DNA of 18,821 nucleotides from RUG11551 sp045586185 (GCA_045586185.1 JAZMZV010000167.1:1-18821); one strand, 5' to 3'. Shown: positions 9,501-16,021, counted from the stretch's first letter. Notes: generated from the letters alone by a model not told the origin. Program-made: numbers and translations.

Positions 9501-10506
9501 CGAGAACCTTGTCAAAGTCGAGAAGCGGGTTTGCCAGCAGCGCTTTGCGGCGGAATTCCAGGAAATCCTTCGCGGCTTTGAGAGCTTCGTCTACCGACGC
9601 CTGATTGGTCGGGTCAAGAGAGGCAAAGAGCTTTTCGTACTTTTCCAGTTCAGCCAGATACGCCTTGCCGTCGTATTCGTCTTCGTCGTATTTTTCAGAC
9701 AGGTCTTCAATCGCCATGCGAAGCGAGCCGATCTGTTTAACGGCGCGGTACAAGTCGGGAGAAACGCCTCTCATAATGCGTTCCAGACGAGCTTGCGCCA
9801 GACGCGCCATGAGACGGTCGCGTTCTTCTTTAGACATCGTCGCGCTCATGTCGTCTGGATCGCCCAAGATTTGAACTTCCAGCAGCGACGCCCAGGAATT
9901 GGCGGGGTTTTTATCTTTGGCGGGATCGCCGACTTTGCTGGGATACGTGCTCCACATGCGGATTTCCACCCAATCTGCCGTGGCGAGATACTTGCCCTTT
10001 TCCGTTTCGAGGAAATCCGTTAAGAATCCGCCGGAACCAGCGCCGAGAATTTTGTCGCCGGTCGTCAACGCAGGCGCGCCGTCAAAGTTGGGACGCTGAC
10101 CCGGGTTGGCGGAATTGTTCGCAAACCGGACTTCGTAGTCCTGATGGGATCGGCTGTCGATGTTGCCGGTGTAGACCGCCAGTTCTTTGATGTTGCGGAC
10201 TTTTCCCAGATAGAACGCCATGACGGCGGGTTTACCTTCAACGCCGACGCGCCCCATGCCGCCGCATTCGCCGGCGGAGTTGTCACGCAGCATATTGACG
10301 TCGCTGGGGTTGACGCCCTTGACCGCTTCAATCTTTGAGCCGTCGAAAAGCAGGAAATTCAATATCGACCGTTCCGAAATGTTTTCGGACATCGGGCCGT
10401 ACTCGTTCGTTCTCCAGGACTGAGTCGTCATTTGAACCTCAGCCCAGGCTGCCGAGCAGAAACACGCCATCACGGCGATCAAACTTAAACGTAACGTTCT
10501 TTTCAT
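6529..10506 (-). CDS. HzsA-like di-haem protein fused to a SUMF1/FGE-type (formylglycine-generating-enzyme-like) domain
   Basis: Exported multidomain protein, 1325 residues from the ATG at 10506. That start opens directly into the signal peptide MKRTLRLSLIAVMACFCSAAWA; a TTG four codons upstream is possible but less likely. Residues about 23-210 look like a galactose-binding-type sandwich. About 213-320 is charged and helical, probably coiled coil. About 330-770 resembles the beta-propeller middle of hydrazine synthase alpha subunit (HzsA-related) proteins. Two c-type haem motifs follow: CSGCH at 795-799 and CVGCH at 845-849. Residues about 1020-1325 form a SUMF1/EgtB/PvdO-like domain (MVYIPSGKF, RLPTEAEWEWAAKAG, GLYDMNGNVAEW, RGGSW). 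Of the paired cysteines of true FGE only the second position is kept (Cys1300; Asp1295 replaces the first), so formylglycine formation is doubtful. Function and substrate are unknown; electron transfer in the periplasm is plausible. No clear promoter is seen, and readthrough from the gene 149 bp upstream is possible. Confidence 0.87.
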   Translation of the reverse strand: MKRTLRLSLIAVMACFCSAAWAEVQMTTQSWRTNEYGPMSENISERSILNFLLFDGSKIEAVKGVNPSDVNMLRDNSAGECGGMGRVGVEGKPAVMAFYLGKVRNIKELAVYTGNIDSRSHQDYEVRFANNSANPGQRPNFDGAPALTTGDKILGAGSGGFLTDFLETEKGKYLATADWVEIRMWSTYPSKVGDPAKDKNPANSWASLLEVQILGDPDDMSATMSKEERDRLMARLAQARLERIMRGVSPDLYRAVKQIGSLRMAIEDLSEKYDEDEYDGKAYLAELEKYEKLFASLDPTNQASVDEALKAAKDFLEFRRKALLANPLLDFDKVLVRTAKNAGLMSNWMSNCSRGKGNYGNQLAVISIHDQDAPIKPIIDAPYDSFIGDICMKWDAKKILVTAKSDKNTWEVYEVDLEKALKGEKPEFKQISPFMGADVDNVEGCFVPDGSYLFVSSASMMGVPCIGGAGHVGNIFRVEKDLKTCRQLTYEQDQDWNPTLMNDGRIMYLRWEYVDINHYFTRIMMNMNPDGTNQVELYGSGSYWPNSMFYSKPIPGQNAKMFATIVTGHHGVARMGELHIIDPKRGRKEAEGVVQQIPFRDKKVEPIIRDQLVDSSWPKFLFPCPLDENYYLVSAQPTPQDRWGLYLVDTFDNMVLIKESPEFGIYEPFAIQERPCPPVITDRTINKDKESVCYITDVYFGPGLENVPRGTVKKLRVFGYQYGYRGIGNHNAMGEETSWDSKVLLGEVNVEPDGSANFVIPSNVPLALQPLDEHGNALQIMRSWLTGMPGEKVTCSGCHENQNSVTPAKFNMAARRAPDRIVEFNGPKRPVGFKKEVQPVLDKYCVGCHDGSKPNRPNFKDIAPGPRALGNSYWALMPFLRRPGPESDTHMFYPMEYYYNTSPLMQMLRDGNHYNVKLDDTAARELALWIDMNMPYNATWSEVATSTMGGRLQQVQTMAKRTQELRSLYANVDDYPEEGAVMDAVPRPDFVKPEKWETPNTKNPTGLKAVVNNYEPKTQSIDLGNGVKMDMVYIPSGKFVIGDDSEKRPEANRNEVVIEKPFYMGTTEVTNEMFHQFDPTHESNFIDQQWKDHVHRGYPANHDDQPVIRVSWQKANEFCKWLSAKTGKKFRLPTEAEWEWAAKAGTDKPFWWSDGMGKAEKNDNGRLFECDVQFGDKANMADNSMRLFVVTGVNPQPVNNPAFWQTYLPRVVDQSDNQMVPGWDADLYEKQRAGYHGSKGIARYMPNPWGLYDMNGNVAEWTQSDYKAYPYNANDGRNAGNLDTEKVARGGSWNDRPAQCRNGYRIGFPTYQRVYNVGFRVICEE

Positions 10507-10541
10507 GATTAATCTCAAAAGGAAAGGAAGGTGATATTATT

Positions 10542-10576
10542 AGCTTCTAGCTGCCAGCTTCTAGCCGCTAGCTTGG
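10542..10576. repeat. Heptamer array AGCTNNN (5 units)
   Basis: Five uninterrupted 7-nt units: AGCTTCT, AGCTGCC, AGCTTCT, AGCCGCT, AGCTTGG. It lies 35 nt upstream of the HzsA-like start, so it would sit in the leader of any transcript from further upstream. Confidence 0.75.
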
Positions 10577-10618
10577 TTAATCAGTTTCATGCATATCCGC
10601 AAGAACCTCGAATCCACA

Positions 10619-10650
10619 AGCTAATAGCTAATAGCTAGTAGCTAACAGCT
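10619..10650. repeat. Heptamer array AGCTAAT (4.5 units)
   Basis: Units AGCTAAT, AGCTAAT, AGCTAGT, AGCTAAC and a final AGCT, exact 7-nt period. It ends 5 nt short of the stop codon of the GYF-domain gene (which reads leftwards), so the array begins almost directly after that stop. Confidence 0.8.
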
Positions 10651-10655
10651 ATTCG

Positions 10656-11957
10656 TTATCTGCGATTTTGAACGACCTTGATTGCAAAATCAAGGAAGAA
10701 TTGAACTCCTAAAAACAATAAATAGGTTGCCAGGGGCAGGAAACTGATGCAGGTCAAAGCTGTTACATCTATAAGCGCTTTAGCGGCAAAACCAATTCCC
10801 ACTATGGCAGATTCATCATTTATCGTGAACGACTGGATAATAATTCCAATCAGCTTCAGGACGTACAACGACATAATAAATCCGTAAAGCCCCAGCGACA
10901 ATCGCAAAAACAGCTTGCTCAAATACTGAATCGCGCCAGCCGCTTCCGACGCCGGAGACATGGAGCCGTCTACCGACATGTTGAGCGAACCGGGGTTAGC
11001 CGCTGTAACAGAGCAAAACGCAAAGGCGGCAAAGAGAATAACGCCGTAAATGGCGTAGCCAATCAAGACGGATGTATTGTCGCTGCTTAATCCGGTAAAG
11101 AAAGCGCTAACCAGCCCCCAAATCGCCAATCCCAAAAAGACAACGCATAAAGAGTCGGGCAGGGCGGTAGAAACGATTCGGCCTTCTCCCAGATTGTTCA
11201 GACGAGTTAACGACGGCAAGAGCCGCTTGTTGACGTAGGCGTTTGCCAAAAGAATAATGATCGGGGTTCCGAACATGCACAGAAGTTTTAACGAAGCTGC
11301 GATATTAAATTTACAAATTGCAAACGCCAAAATGACAATCAAAACAACGCTTAACAATTGCATCAAAACGCCAATCGAGGCGAAGAATTTCCCCATCGCC
11401 GTAGCGACTTTGCCGGGGAATCCGGATCGCAGCATGTTGGGAATGAAGTCCAGAAACGCGCCCTTTTCGATCAGTGTGTCCGCCCCGGACATTGCACTGG
11501 CGTTGTCGATTTCGTCATCGGGATCGGAAATGGACCCGGAGACGTCAAAGAGCGTTCCCGCTCCCGCCGCCGGTTCCGCCTTGGCAGAATCGTGTTTAAC
11601 CGGTTCCGCTCTATCCGGCTGAAAGTTGTCAGCAGGCGTCGAGGCGGAGTCTGGCGCGTTGGCGGTTCTCATAACCATGTGACCAGCCGGCGGCGCAACG
11701 TTTTTATTAGGAGCGTTGTTTCTCGGTTGAGACGTTTTAATCGTCAGCGGCGGTCCGGCAATCGGCGGCGCGGCGGTCAGGGCGTCTTGCAACAGAGCCA
11801 CTTTACCCGCTGGCGTCCATTGTCCCAGCAATTCGTGATACACCAAATCGCCCGCCTTGATCTCTCCGCGCTGCATCATGGCGCGCATATCCGCAAGGGT
11901 CAGCGGGCCGATCGTATCTTTATTTCTGGCAAAATACCATTTTTCGTTTTGATTCAT
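10656..11957 (-). CDS. GYF_2 (DUF4339)-domain multi-pass membrane protein
   Basis: Predicted inner-membrane protein of 433 residues. The N-terminal 50 residues form a GYF_2/DUF4339 domain: W7-Y8, the G17-P18 pair, and QW at 46-47. A long low-complexity linker rich in Ala, Pro, Asn and Asp follows, to about residue 165. The C-terminal half has about six hydrophobic helices and ends in a basic KVVQNRR tail. GYF_2 domains are thought to bind proline-rich peptides; here the domain should face the cytoplasm if the tail does too, but topology is not certain. The ATG at 11957 is preferred because the domain starts there. A TTG at 11999 would add 14 residues without similarity to the domain. No Shine-Dalgarno sequence is evident. 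The gene has its own promoter and lies between the VWA and HzsA-like genes on the same strand. Confidence 0.8.
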   Translation of the reverse strand: MNQNEKWYFARNKDTIGPLTLADMRAMMQRGEIKAGDLVYHELLGQWTPAGKVALLQDALTAAPPIAGPPLTIKTSQPRNNAPNKNVAPPAGHMVMRTANAPDSASTPADNFQPDRAEPVKHDSAKAEPAAGAGTLFDVSGSISDPDDEIDNASAMSGADTLIEKGAFLDFIPNMLRSGFPGKVATAMGKFFASIGVLMQLLSVVLIVILAFAICKFNIAASLKLLCMFGTPIIILLANAYVNKRLLPSLTRLNNLGEGRIVSTALPDSLCVVFLGLAIWGLVSAFFTGLSSDNTSVLIGYAIYGVILFAAFAFCSVTAANPGSLNMSVDGSMSPASEAAGAIQYLSKLFLRLSLGLYGFIMSLYVLKLIGIIIQSFTINDESAIVGIGFAAKALIDVTALTCISFLPLATYLLFLGVQFFLDFAIKVVQNRR

Positions 11958-12056
11958 TTTATATCGCTTGACGGTTAATGGGAAAATAGCTTGCGACAAG
12001 AATTTGCAGAAGAAAAATATCCCTGCATTTTGACGTTAAATCTTACCGCTATATAT

Positions 12057-12085
12057 ATTATACAAAAAGTTTTTTCCCATTACAA
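12057..12085 (-). promoter_or_regulatory. Sigma70-type promoter of the GYF-domain gene
   Basis: On the minus strand, TTGTAA (12085-12080) and TATAAT (12062-12057) are 17 nt apart. Predicted start near 12050 gives a leader of about 93 nt before the ATG at 11957. Confidence 0.55.
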
Positions 12086-12136
12086 GGCAGACAGAGCAAA
12101 TTTCTTAAAATTTTTCTTTTTTTCTTGAGAAAAGGA

Positions 12137-12165
12137 GGCAGTAGGCAATAGGCAGTAGGCAGTAG
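12137..12165. repeat. Heptamer array GGCARTA (4 units)
   Basis: Units GGCAGTA, GGCAATA, GGCAGTA, GGCAGTA plus a final G. It is followed at once by the hairpin TTTCGCC-TTC-GGCGAAA (12168-12184) and a TTAAAA tail. The same array-hairpin-tail order recurs at 16001-16046. Confidence 0.85.
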
Positions 12166-12192
12166 TTTTTCGCCTTCGGCGAAATTAAAAAA

Positions 12193-12224
12193 CTCCTCAC
12201 TCCTCACTCCTCACTCCTAACTCC
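12193..12224. repeat. Heptamer array CTCCTCA (4.5 units)
   Basis: CTCCTCA three times, CTCCTAA and a final CTCC, exact 7-nt period. It lies 14 nt past the stop of the VWA gene. An inverted counterpart (GAGGAGT units) lies at 13239-13266 on the other side of that gene. Confidence 0.85.
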
Positions 12225-12238
12225 AACAACCAACGCTT

Positions 12239-13222
12239 TCAATTTTGAGAAACGTCAATATAGATGTACTGTCCGCCGTTCTGCTGAGCGAGCTTTTCGA
12301 TAAAGTTGCCGTTGGGAGACGATTTTGCTCCAACGCCGAACTCGATTGAGTTGATCTGAACTCCGCCGGCGTCCCGGGCAAGTCGTTTGATTTCCGCCAG
12401 ATTTCCCGCCGACATAACCGGCTCGTCCGCGTCGGTAAGGAAGAAAATCACGTCCGGTCGACACGCCAGCGCCCGCTTGAGGGCTTCCATGTGATCCGTC
12501 CCGCCGATAGCTGAAATGGCGTTGACGAAGCTCTCTGCGTTGCGTTTCCCTCTGGAGTCCGCCAAAGCCAAGTCTTTATTTGGAAAAACCGATGTATCCT
12601 GATTGTAAAAGACGATGAGAAATTCCTGCTGCGGCGTCAGGGAATTAAACGAGCGAATCAGCTCCCGTTTCGCCAGCCCCAAAGCGGATCGCGACCCGCC
12701 GCCCATGCTCCCGGAGCGGTCGAAAACGTAGACAAACCGCTTGCCCGTCCCCGTCGTTCCAAAACAGCGAGCTTCGCCTTTCCCCGCGTTTTCCAAAGCG
12801 GAGCCGACTCCCCCGGAACCGTCGCCCAGACCGGACAGAACTCCGTCGAGGTCAGATCCCAGCCCGCCGCCGAGATCGTCTGCGGTTATTCCCAGCGCGC
12901 CCGGCAGAGCCGACGTCGGGTCAGCGTCCAGCGCCAACTCCGACGCGATATCCGCCGCAGACTCCTGCTGACTGCTTTGATTCCCCTGACTCTGTGCCGC
13001 CGCTGACGCCTCAAATTCCTCGGCCGACTGATAGTACGTCTTGCCGTCGACCCGGCTTTTGAGTTCAATGCCGACTTCCGCCGTCCTGTCGGAATCCGCC
13101 CCGCGAATAACGACGACCGTCGTCCGCAGCAGCAGCGCCAGGACAATCAAAATAATCAAATGGATCAACAGCGAAATCGCCCACGGGGGAACGCGGCGAA
13201 AAAAGGACTTTATTCCGCTCAT
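12239..13222 (-). CDS. Membrane-anchored von Willebrand factor type A domain protein
   Basis: 327-residue protein with a single N-terminal membrane helix (about 14-33, after a basic RR segment). A Gln/Ser/Ala-rich and then Gly/Asp-rich linker (about 75-150) leads to a C-terminal VWA domain outside the membrane. The metal-ion-dependent adhesion site is complete: D168-x-S170-x-S172 in FDRSGSM, Thr242 in GGTDHME, and Asp264 in LTDADEP. VWA domains of this type bind protein partners through a divalent metal; the partner is not identifiable here. Planctomycete genomes often pair such anchored VWA proteins with ExbB/ExbD-like transporters, but none is in this window. The ATG at 13222 is well placed before the basic N terminus, although no Shine-Dalgarno is visible. 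It is followed on the same strand by the GYF-domain gene, 281 bp away with its own promoter. Confidence 0.85.
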   Translation of the reverse strand: MSGIKSFFRRVPPWAISLLIHLIILIVLALLLRTTVVVIRGADSDRTAEVGIELKSRVDGKTYYQSAEEFEASAAAQSQGNQSSQQESAADIASELALDADPTSALPGALGITADDLGGGLGSDLDGVLSGLGDGSGGVGSALENAGKGEARCFGTTGTGKRFVYVFDRSGSMGGGSRSALGLAKRELIRSFNSLTPQQEFLIVFYNQDTSVFPNKDLALADSRGKRNAESFVNAISAIGGTDHMEALKRALACRPDVIFFLTDADEPVMSAGNLAEIKRLARDAGGVQINSIEFGVGAKSSPNGNFIEKLAQQNGGQYIYIDVSQN

Positions 13223-13238
13223 AACAGGTGAAGTTAGT

Positions 13239-13266
13239 TAGGAGTGAGGAGGGAGGAGTGAGGAGT
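13239..13266. repeat. Heptamer array GAGGAGT (4 units)
   Basis: Units TAGGAGT, GAGGAGG, GAGGAGT, GAGGAGT, the reverse complement of the CTCCTCA array at 12193-12224. It begins 17 nt upstream of the VWA start codon and would lie in that gene's leader. Confidence 0.8.
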
Positions 13267-13367
13267 TGACGCAAGCGTCCTCCAGAACCGCGTAGCGGTT
13301 CAATATTAGTAGCCGTGGGTGAAACCCACGGTCAGGAATCAAAAACAAAAATAACATTGCCAAACAA

Positions 13368-13406
13368 CCTTTTCTCTCGTCCTCCACCGGAGGGCGTGAG
13401 AAAAGG
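13368..13406. other. Long two-part hairpin in the predicted VWA leader
   Basis: Outer stem CCTTTTCTC / GAGAAAAGG (9 bp) and inner stem CCTCC / GGAGG (5 bp) are separated by a symmetric 4-nt internal loop (TCGT / GCGT) and closed by a 3-nt loop. It has no T-run, so it is unlikely to be an intrinsic terminator. It lies downstream of the minus-strand promoter and would be transcribed in the VWA leader. Confidence 0.55.
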
Positions 13407-13430
13407 AACTGAAGCAATTACCACAATTGC

Positions 13431-13459
13431 ATTATACCAAATTCTTTTCCCCTTTGCAA
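13431..13459 (-). promoter_or_regulatory. Sigma70-type promoter, probably of the VWA gene
   Basis: On the minus strand, TTGCAA (13459-13454) and TATAAT (13436-13431) are separated by 17 nt. Initiation near 13425 would give an unusually long leader of about 200 nt before the VWA ATG, holding the hairpins and one heptamer array. Confidence 0.5.
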
Positions 13460-13499
13460 TACCGCAAACGCCGCGACGTCGAAAACGCCCTCTCTGCTC

Positions 13500-13527
13500 T
13501 TGTCAATTTTGTAAAATCAGTTATAAT
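13500..13527 (+). promoter_or_regulatory. Sigma70-type promoter of the Uup-type ABC-F gene
   Basis: TTGTCA at 13500-13505 and TATAAT at 13522-13527 are separated by 16 nt. Initiation near 13534 gives an 80-nt leader that contains the whole AATTCCN heptamer array. A second TATAAT at 13543-13548 lacks a recognisable -35 box. Confidence 0.55.
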
Positions 13528-13556
13528 CAGAGTCAGTTTGGATATAATATATCCTC

Positions 13557-13598
13557 AATTCCTAATTCCCAATTCCGAATTCCTAATTCCGAATTCCG
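13557..13598. repeat. Heptamer array AATTCCN (6 units)
   Basis: Six perfect-period units that differ only at the last base: T, C, G, T, G, G. It sits between the predicted promoter and the ATG at 13614, ending 15 nt before the start codon. Confidence 0.88.
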
Positions 13599-13613
13599 CA
13601 TTAAATTCCCCCC

Positions 13614-15533
13614 ATGCAGTTACTGATTCGCGATTTAACGTATTCCCTGGGCGGTCTGCCGCTGATTGAACACGCCGACTTGAACGTCGAAGCCGGTCAG
13701 CGTCTGGCGTTGATTGGTCGGAACGGGGCAGGGAAGACCACGTTTCTCAACCTCGTCGCCGGCGAACTGACGCCTGACTCCGGGGAGATCGTCAAGTCCC
13801 AGGGGCTGAAAATCGCGTCGCTGTCGCAGGAAGTCCCCCGGGATTTTTCCGGTTCTGTCTACGACATCGTAACCGAAGGGCTGGGAGAAGACGGTAAACT
13901 GCTGTCCCAGTACCATAAAGCGTCGCAGGCTCTTGCGGCAGGCGACGAACGCGCGGCAAAGGAACTCGACCGGCTTCAGCAGGAACTGGACAGAAAAAAC
14001 GCCTGGAACCTGTCGCAGCGCGTCGATACGATCTTGACGCAAATGCGGCTGACGGAATCCGATTCTTCGCAGATGGACGATGCGTCTGTCATTTCCGCCG
14101 GACGCAAACGCCGAACGCTGCTGGCAAAGGCGCTGGCGGCTCAGCCGGACGTCCTTCTTCTCGACGAGCCGACCAACCACCTCGATATAAGCGCCATTGA
14201 ACTGCTGGAAGAGCGTCTGGCTGGGTTCCCCGGGGCGATAATATTTGTAACGCACGACAGAGCGTTTCTCCGCCGGCTGGCGACGGGAATAATCGAGCTG
14301 GATCGCGGGGCGCTGTTAAAGTACCCGTGTTCCTACGACGACTACCTTATCAAGCGGAAAGAGTACCTCGAAACGCAGGCGAAACAGGTTGCGCTGTTCG
14401 AGAAGAAGCTGGCGCAGGAAGAAGTCTGGATTCGTCAGGGCATCATGGCGCGGCGAACGAGAAACGAGGGTCGCGTTCGCGCCTTGAAGGCGATGCGGGT
14501 CGAAGCGCAGAAAATCCGCAAGCTGGAATCGGTCGCGAAGCTCAACATTCAGGAAGCGTCCGTTTCCGGGCGACTTGTGTTACAGGCGACAGACCTCTCG
14601 TTTTCGTTCCACAACGACGACGGTACGACCACGACCATCGCGGATCATCTGACGTGTCGAGTTATGCGCGGCGACCGGCTGGGAGTTGTCGGACCCAACG
14701 GGACAGGCAAAACGACGCTCATTCGACTCCTGCTGGGCGAGCTTCAGCCCGACTCCGGCTCAATTCGCATGGGAACGGAGCTTCAAATTGCGTACTTCGA
14801 CCAGCTTCAGGAAACGCTCGACTTTGAAAAGACGGTTATCGACAACGTAACAGACGGCGCGGAACACGTCTACGTCAACGGGCAGAAAAAGCACGTTCTG
14901 GGCTATTTGGAAGATTTCCTCTTTACCAACGCCCGGGCGAAGGACAAAGTCAAGTTCCTTTCCGGCGGAGAGCGAAACCGGCTTTTGCTGGCGCGGCTGT
15001 TTCTCAAACCGTGCAACGTGCTGGTCATGGACGAACCGACCAACGACCTCGACGCTGAAACGCTCGAACTGCTGGAAGAAAAGCTGGGCGACTTCGCCGG
15101 GACGCTTATCGTCGTCAGCCACGACCGGGAATTCCTCAACAACGTTGTAACAGGAATTCTCGCCGTCGAGGGGAACGGGTTCGTCCATCAGTACGCCGGC
15201 GGCTACGACGACTACGTATCGCAGCGCGTCGCCCCGCCGTGGGAAACGGCTGTCAAAGAGGAACCGAAAAAATCCAAGCCGGCGCAGAAACCCAAACCCG
15301 CCGACAGCAAACCGAAACTGACGTACAAAGAAAAGCTGGAACTGGAAAAGATTCCCGAGGAAGTCGAAAAGCTGGAATCTCAAATCGCCCAGCTCGACGA
15401 CCAGATGTCCCAGCCCGGCTTTTACCAGAGCGCGTCCGAGGAAATCGCCGCCGCAACCCGTCAGCGGGAAGACCTCCAAAACAAAGTCGACGCGCTGTAT
15501 GCTCGCTGGGAGGAGCTGGAGGCGAAGCTGTAG
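13614..15533 (+). CDS. uup: Uup-type ABC-F family ATPase
   Basis: Cytosolic tandem ATPase of 639 residues without membrane segments, the normal length for Uup. ABC-F proteins act on the ribosome; Uup is linked to translation and transposon-excision phenotypes in Escherichia coli. Domain 1: Walker A GRNGAGKTT at about 36-44 and Walker B LLLDEPTNHLD at 181-191. The linker carries the Uup-type segment EEVWIRQGIMARRTRNEGR. Domain 2: Walker A GPNGTGKTT at 360-368, signature LSGGE at 449-453, Walker B 469-480. The C-terminal 75 residues form the charged coiled-coil Uup extension. Odd point: the domain 1 signature reads I160-S-A-G-R instead of L-S-G-G. The ATG at 13614 begins the first core strand; no Shine-Dalgarno is visible and the leader consists largely of a heptamer repeat. 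It is probably followed in the same transcript by cutA. Confidence 0.9.
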   Translation: MQLLIRDLTYSLGGLPLIEHADLNVEAGQRLALIGRNGAGKTTFLNLVAGELTPDSGEIVKSQGLKIASLSQEVPRDFSGSVYDIVTEGLGEDGKLLSQYHKASQALAAGDERAAKELDRLQQELDRKNAWNLSQRVDTILTQMRLTESDSSQMDDASVISAGRKRRTLLAKALAAQPDVLLLDEPTNHLDISAIELLEERLAGFPGAIIFVTHDRAFLRRLATGIIELDRGALLKYPCSYDDYLIKRKEYLETQAKQVALFEKKLAQEEVWIRQGIMARRTRNEGRVRALKAMRVEAQKIRKLESVAKLNIQEASVSGRLVLQATDLSFSFHNDDGTTTTIADHLTCRVMRGDRLGVVGPNGTGKTTLIRLLLGELQPDSGSIRMGTELQIAYFDQLQETLDFEKTVIDNVTDGAEHVYVNGQKKHVLGYLEDFLFTNARAKDKVKFLSGGERNRLLLARLFLKPCNVLVMDEPTNDLDAETLELLEEKLGDFAGTLIVVSHDREFLNNVVTGILAVEGNGFVHQYAGGYDDYVSQRVAPPWETAVKEEPKKSKPAQKPKPADSKPKLTYKEKLELEKIPEEVEKLESQIAQLDDQMSQPGFYQSASEEIAAATRQREDLQNKVDALYARWEELEAKL

Positions 15534-15560
15534 GCAGTAGAAAAAGGCAGTAGGCAGTAG
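15531..15560. repeat. Heptamer array GGCAGTA starting at the uup stop codon
   Basis: The TAG stop of uup (15531-15533) is the first TAG of the array. One GGCAGTA unit is followed by a short A-run, then two more units. The same GTAG-AAAAA-GGCA interruption occurs in the array after cutA. Confidence 0.85.
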
Positions 15561-15565
15561 TTATC

Positions 15566-15631
15566 GCAAGCGACCAACGGGAGCGATAATAACACTTCTC
15601 GCGCGGGAGTGCGGACTGGCAGCGGCGCCTC
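15566..15631. repeat. Interspersed GC-rich intergenic element, copy C
   Basis: It opens GCAAGCGACCAACGGGAGCG and closes GGCAGCGGCGCCTC, matching copy B (6367-6430) at both ends with a diverged middle. It is followed directly by two CTCGCAA heptamers. Confidence 0.65.
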
Positions 15632-15636
15632 GCCGC

Positions 15637-15652
15637 CTCGCAACTCGCAACT
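15637..15652. repeat. Short CTCGCAA heptamer pair
   Basis: Two CTCGCAA units and a final CT lie 10 nt before the cutA ATG. The same motif, three units long, precedes the second ABC-F gene. Confidence 0.7.
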
Positions 15653-15661
15653 TAAAACACC

Positions 15662-15967
15662 ATGGAACACATCGAAATCATCACCACCTGTCCTGACGAA
15701 TCCGTCGCTCAGCGCATTGGCAGAACGCTGGTCGAAGCGGGGCTGGCAGCATGCGCTCAGATTTCCGCGCCGATTACAAGCGTTTATCGCTGGAAAGGGG
15801 CGATCGAAACCGCTCAGGAATATTACCTTGTCCTCAAGGCGAAACAGACGGACTTTCAGGCAATCGCAGATGTCATTCAACGCGAACATCCCTACGAAGT
15901 CCCGGAGATTATCGCCCGACCCATTACGCACATCAGCGACTCCTATCGGAGTTGGCTGGAAGAGTAG
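15662..15967 (+). CDS. cutA: CutA1 divalent-cation tolerance protein
   Basis: Small cytosolic protein of 101 residues, the usual CutA1 length. Family landmarks are all present: the N-terminal strand ending TTCPDE at 8-13, LVEAGLAACAQI at 23-34, the SVYRWKG turn at 40-46, and HPYEVPEIIARPI from 76. CutA1 proteins form very stable ferredoxin-like trimers and are associated with copper and other divalent-metal tolerance, although the molecular role is not settled. The ATG at 15662 is the natural family start. No Shine-Dalgarno precedes it; the upstream 10 nt follow a CTCGCAA repeat. It lies 128 bp after uup and 225 bp before the second ABC-F gene, all on one strand. The TAG stop is the first unit of a repeat array. 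Confidence 0.93.
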   Translation: MEHIEIITTCPDESVAQRIGRTLVEAGLAACAQISAPITSVYRWKGAIETAQEYYLVLKAKQTDFQAIADVIQREHPYEVPEIIARPITHISDSYRSWLEE

Positions 15968-16021
15968 GCAGTAGGCAATAGGCAGTAGGCAGTAGAAAAA
16001 GGCAATAGGCAGTAGGCAATA
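15965..16021. repeat. Heptamer array GGCARTA starting at the cutA stop codon
   Basis: The cutA TAG (15965-15967) opens an array of four units, a GAAAAA interruption at about 15995-16000, and three more units. It then runs into the hairpin TTCGCC-TTC-GGCGAA (16026-16040). Order and sequence parallel 12137-12188. Confidence 0.88.

Larger units (their letters stand above)
13223..13613. other. Divergent intergenic region, 391 bp, with hairpins and two promoters
   Basis: From left to right it contains a heptamer array (13239-13266) and four perfect or structured hairpins: GACGCAAGCGTC at 13268-13279, GAACCGC-GTA-GCGGTTC at 13285-13301, CCGTGGGT-GAA-ACCCACGG at 13313-13331, and a 39-nt one at 13368-13406. 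After these come two divergent promoters (13431-13459 minus, 13500-13527 plus) and a second heptamer array (13557-13598). No gene is supported. Confidence 0.7.

Noticed and set aside
6610..10023. Several long plus-strand ORFs (for example 6610-7671, 8317-8883, 9394-10023)
   Set aside because: They lie antisense within the HzsA-like gene, have no domains, and arise from its codon usage; the minus-strand frame has a signal peptide and clear family motifs throughout.
6529..10506. Evidence for anammox (true hydrazine synthase)
   Set aside because: HzsA-related proteins are widespread outside anammox bacteria; no HzsB or HzsC partner is in the window, and the SUMF1 fusion is unlike the true subunit.
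10507..10518. TTG start four codons upstream for the HzsA-like protein
   Set aside because: The ATG at 10506 directly begins a standard signal peptide; the extension adds nothing.
11958..11999. TTG start 14 codons upstream for the GYF-domain protein
   Set aside because: The GYF_2 domain begins at the ATG at 11957, and the extension has no match to it.
13315..13626. 103-codon plus-strand ORF
   Set aside because: It reads through hairpins, both promoters and the AATTCCN array, and overlaps the uup start; its protein is low complexity and repeat-derived.
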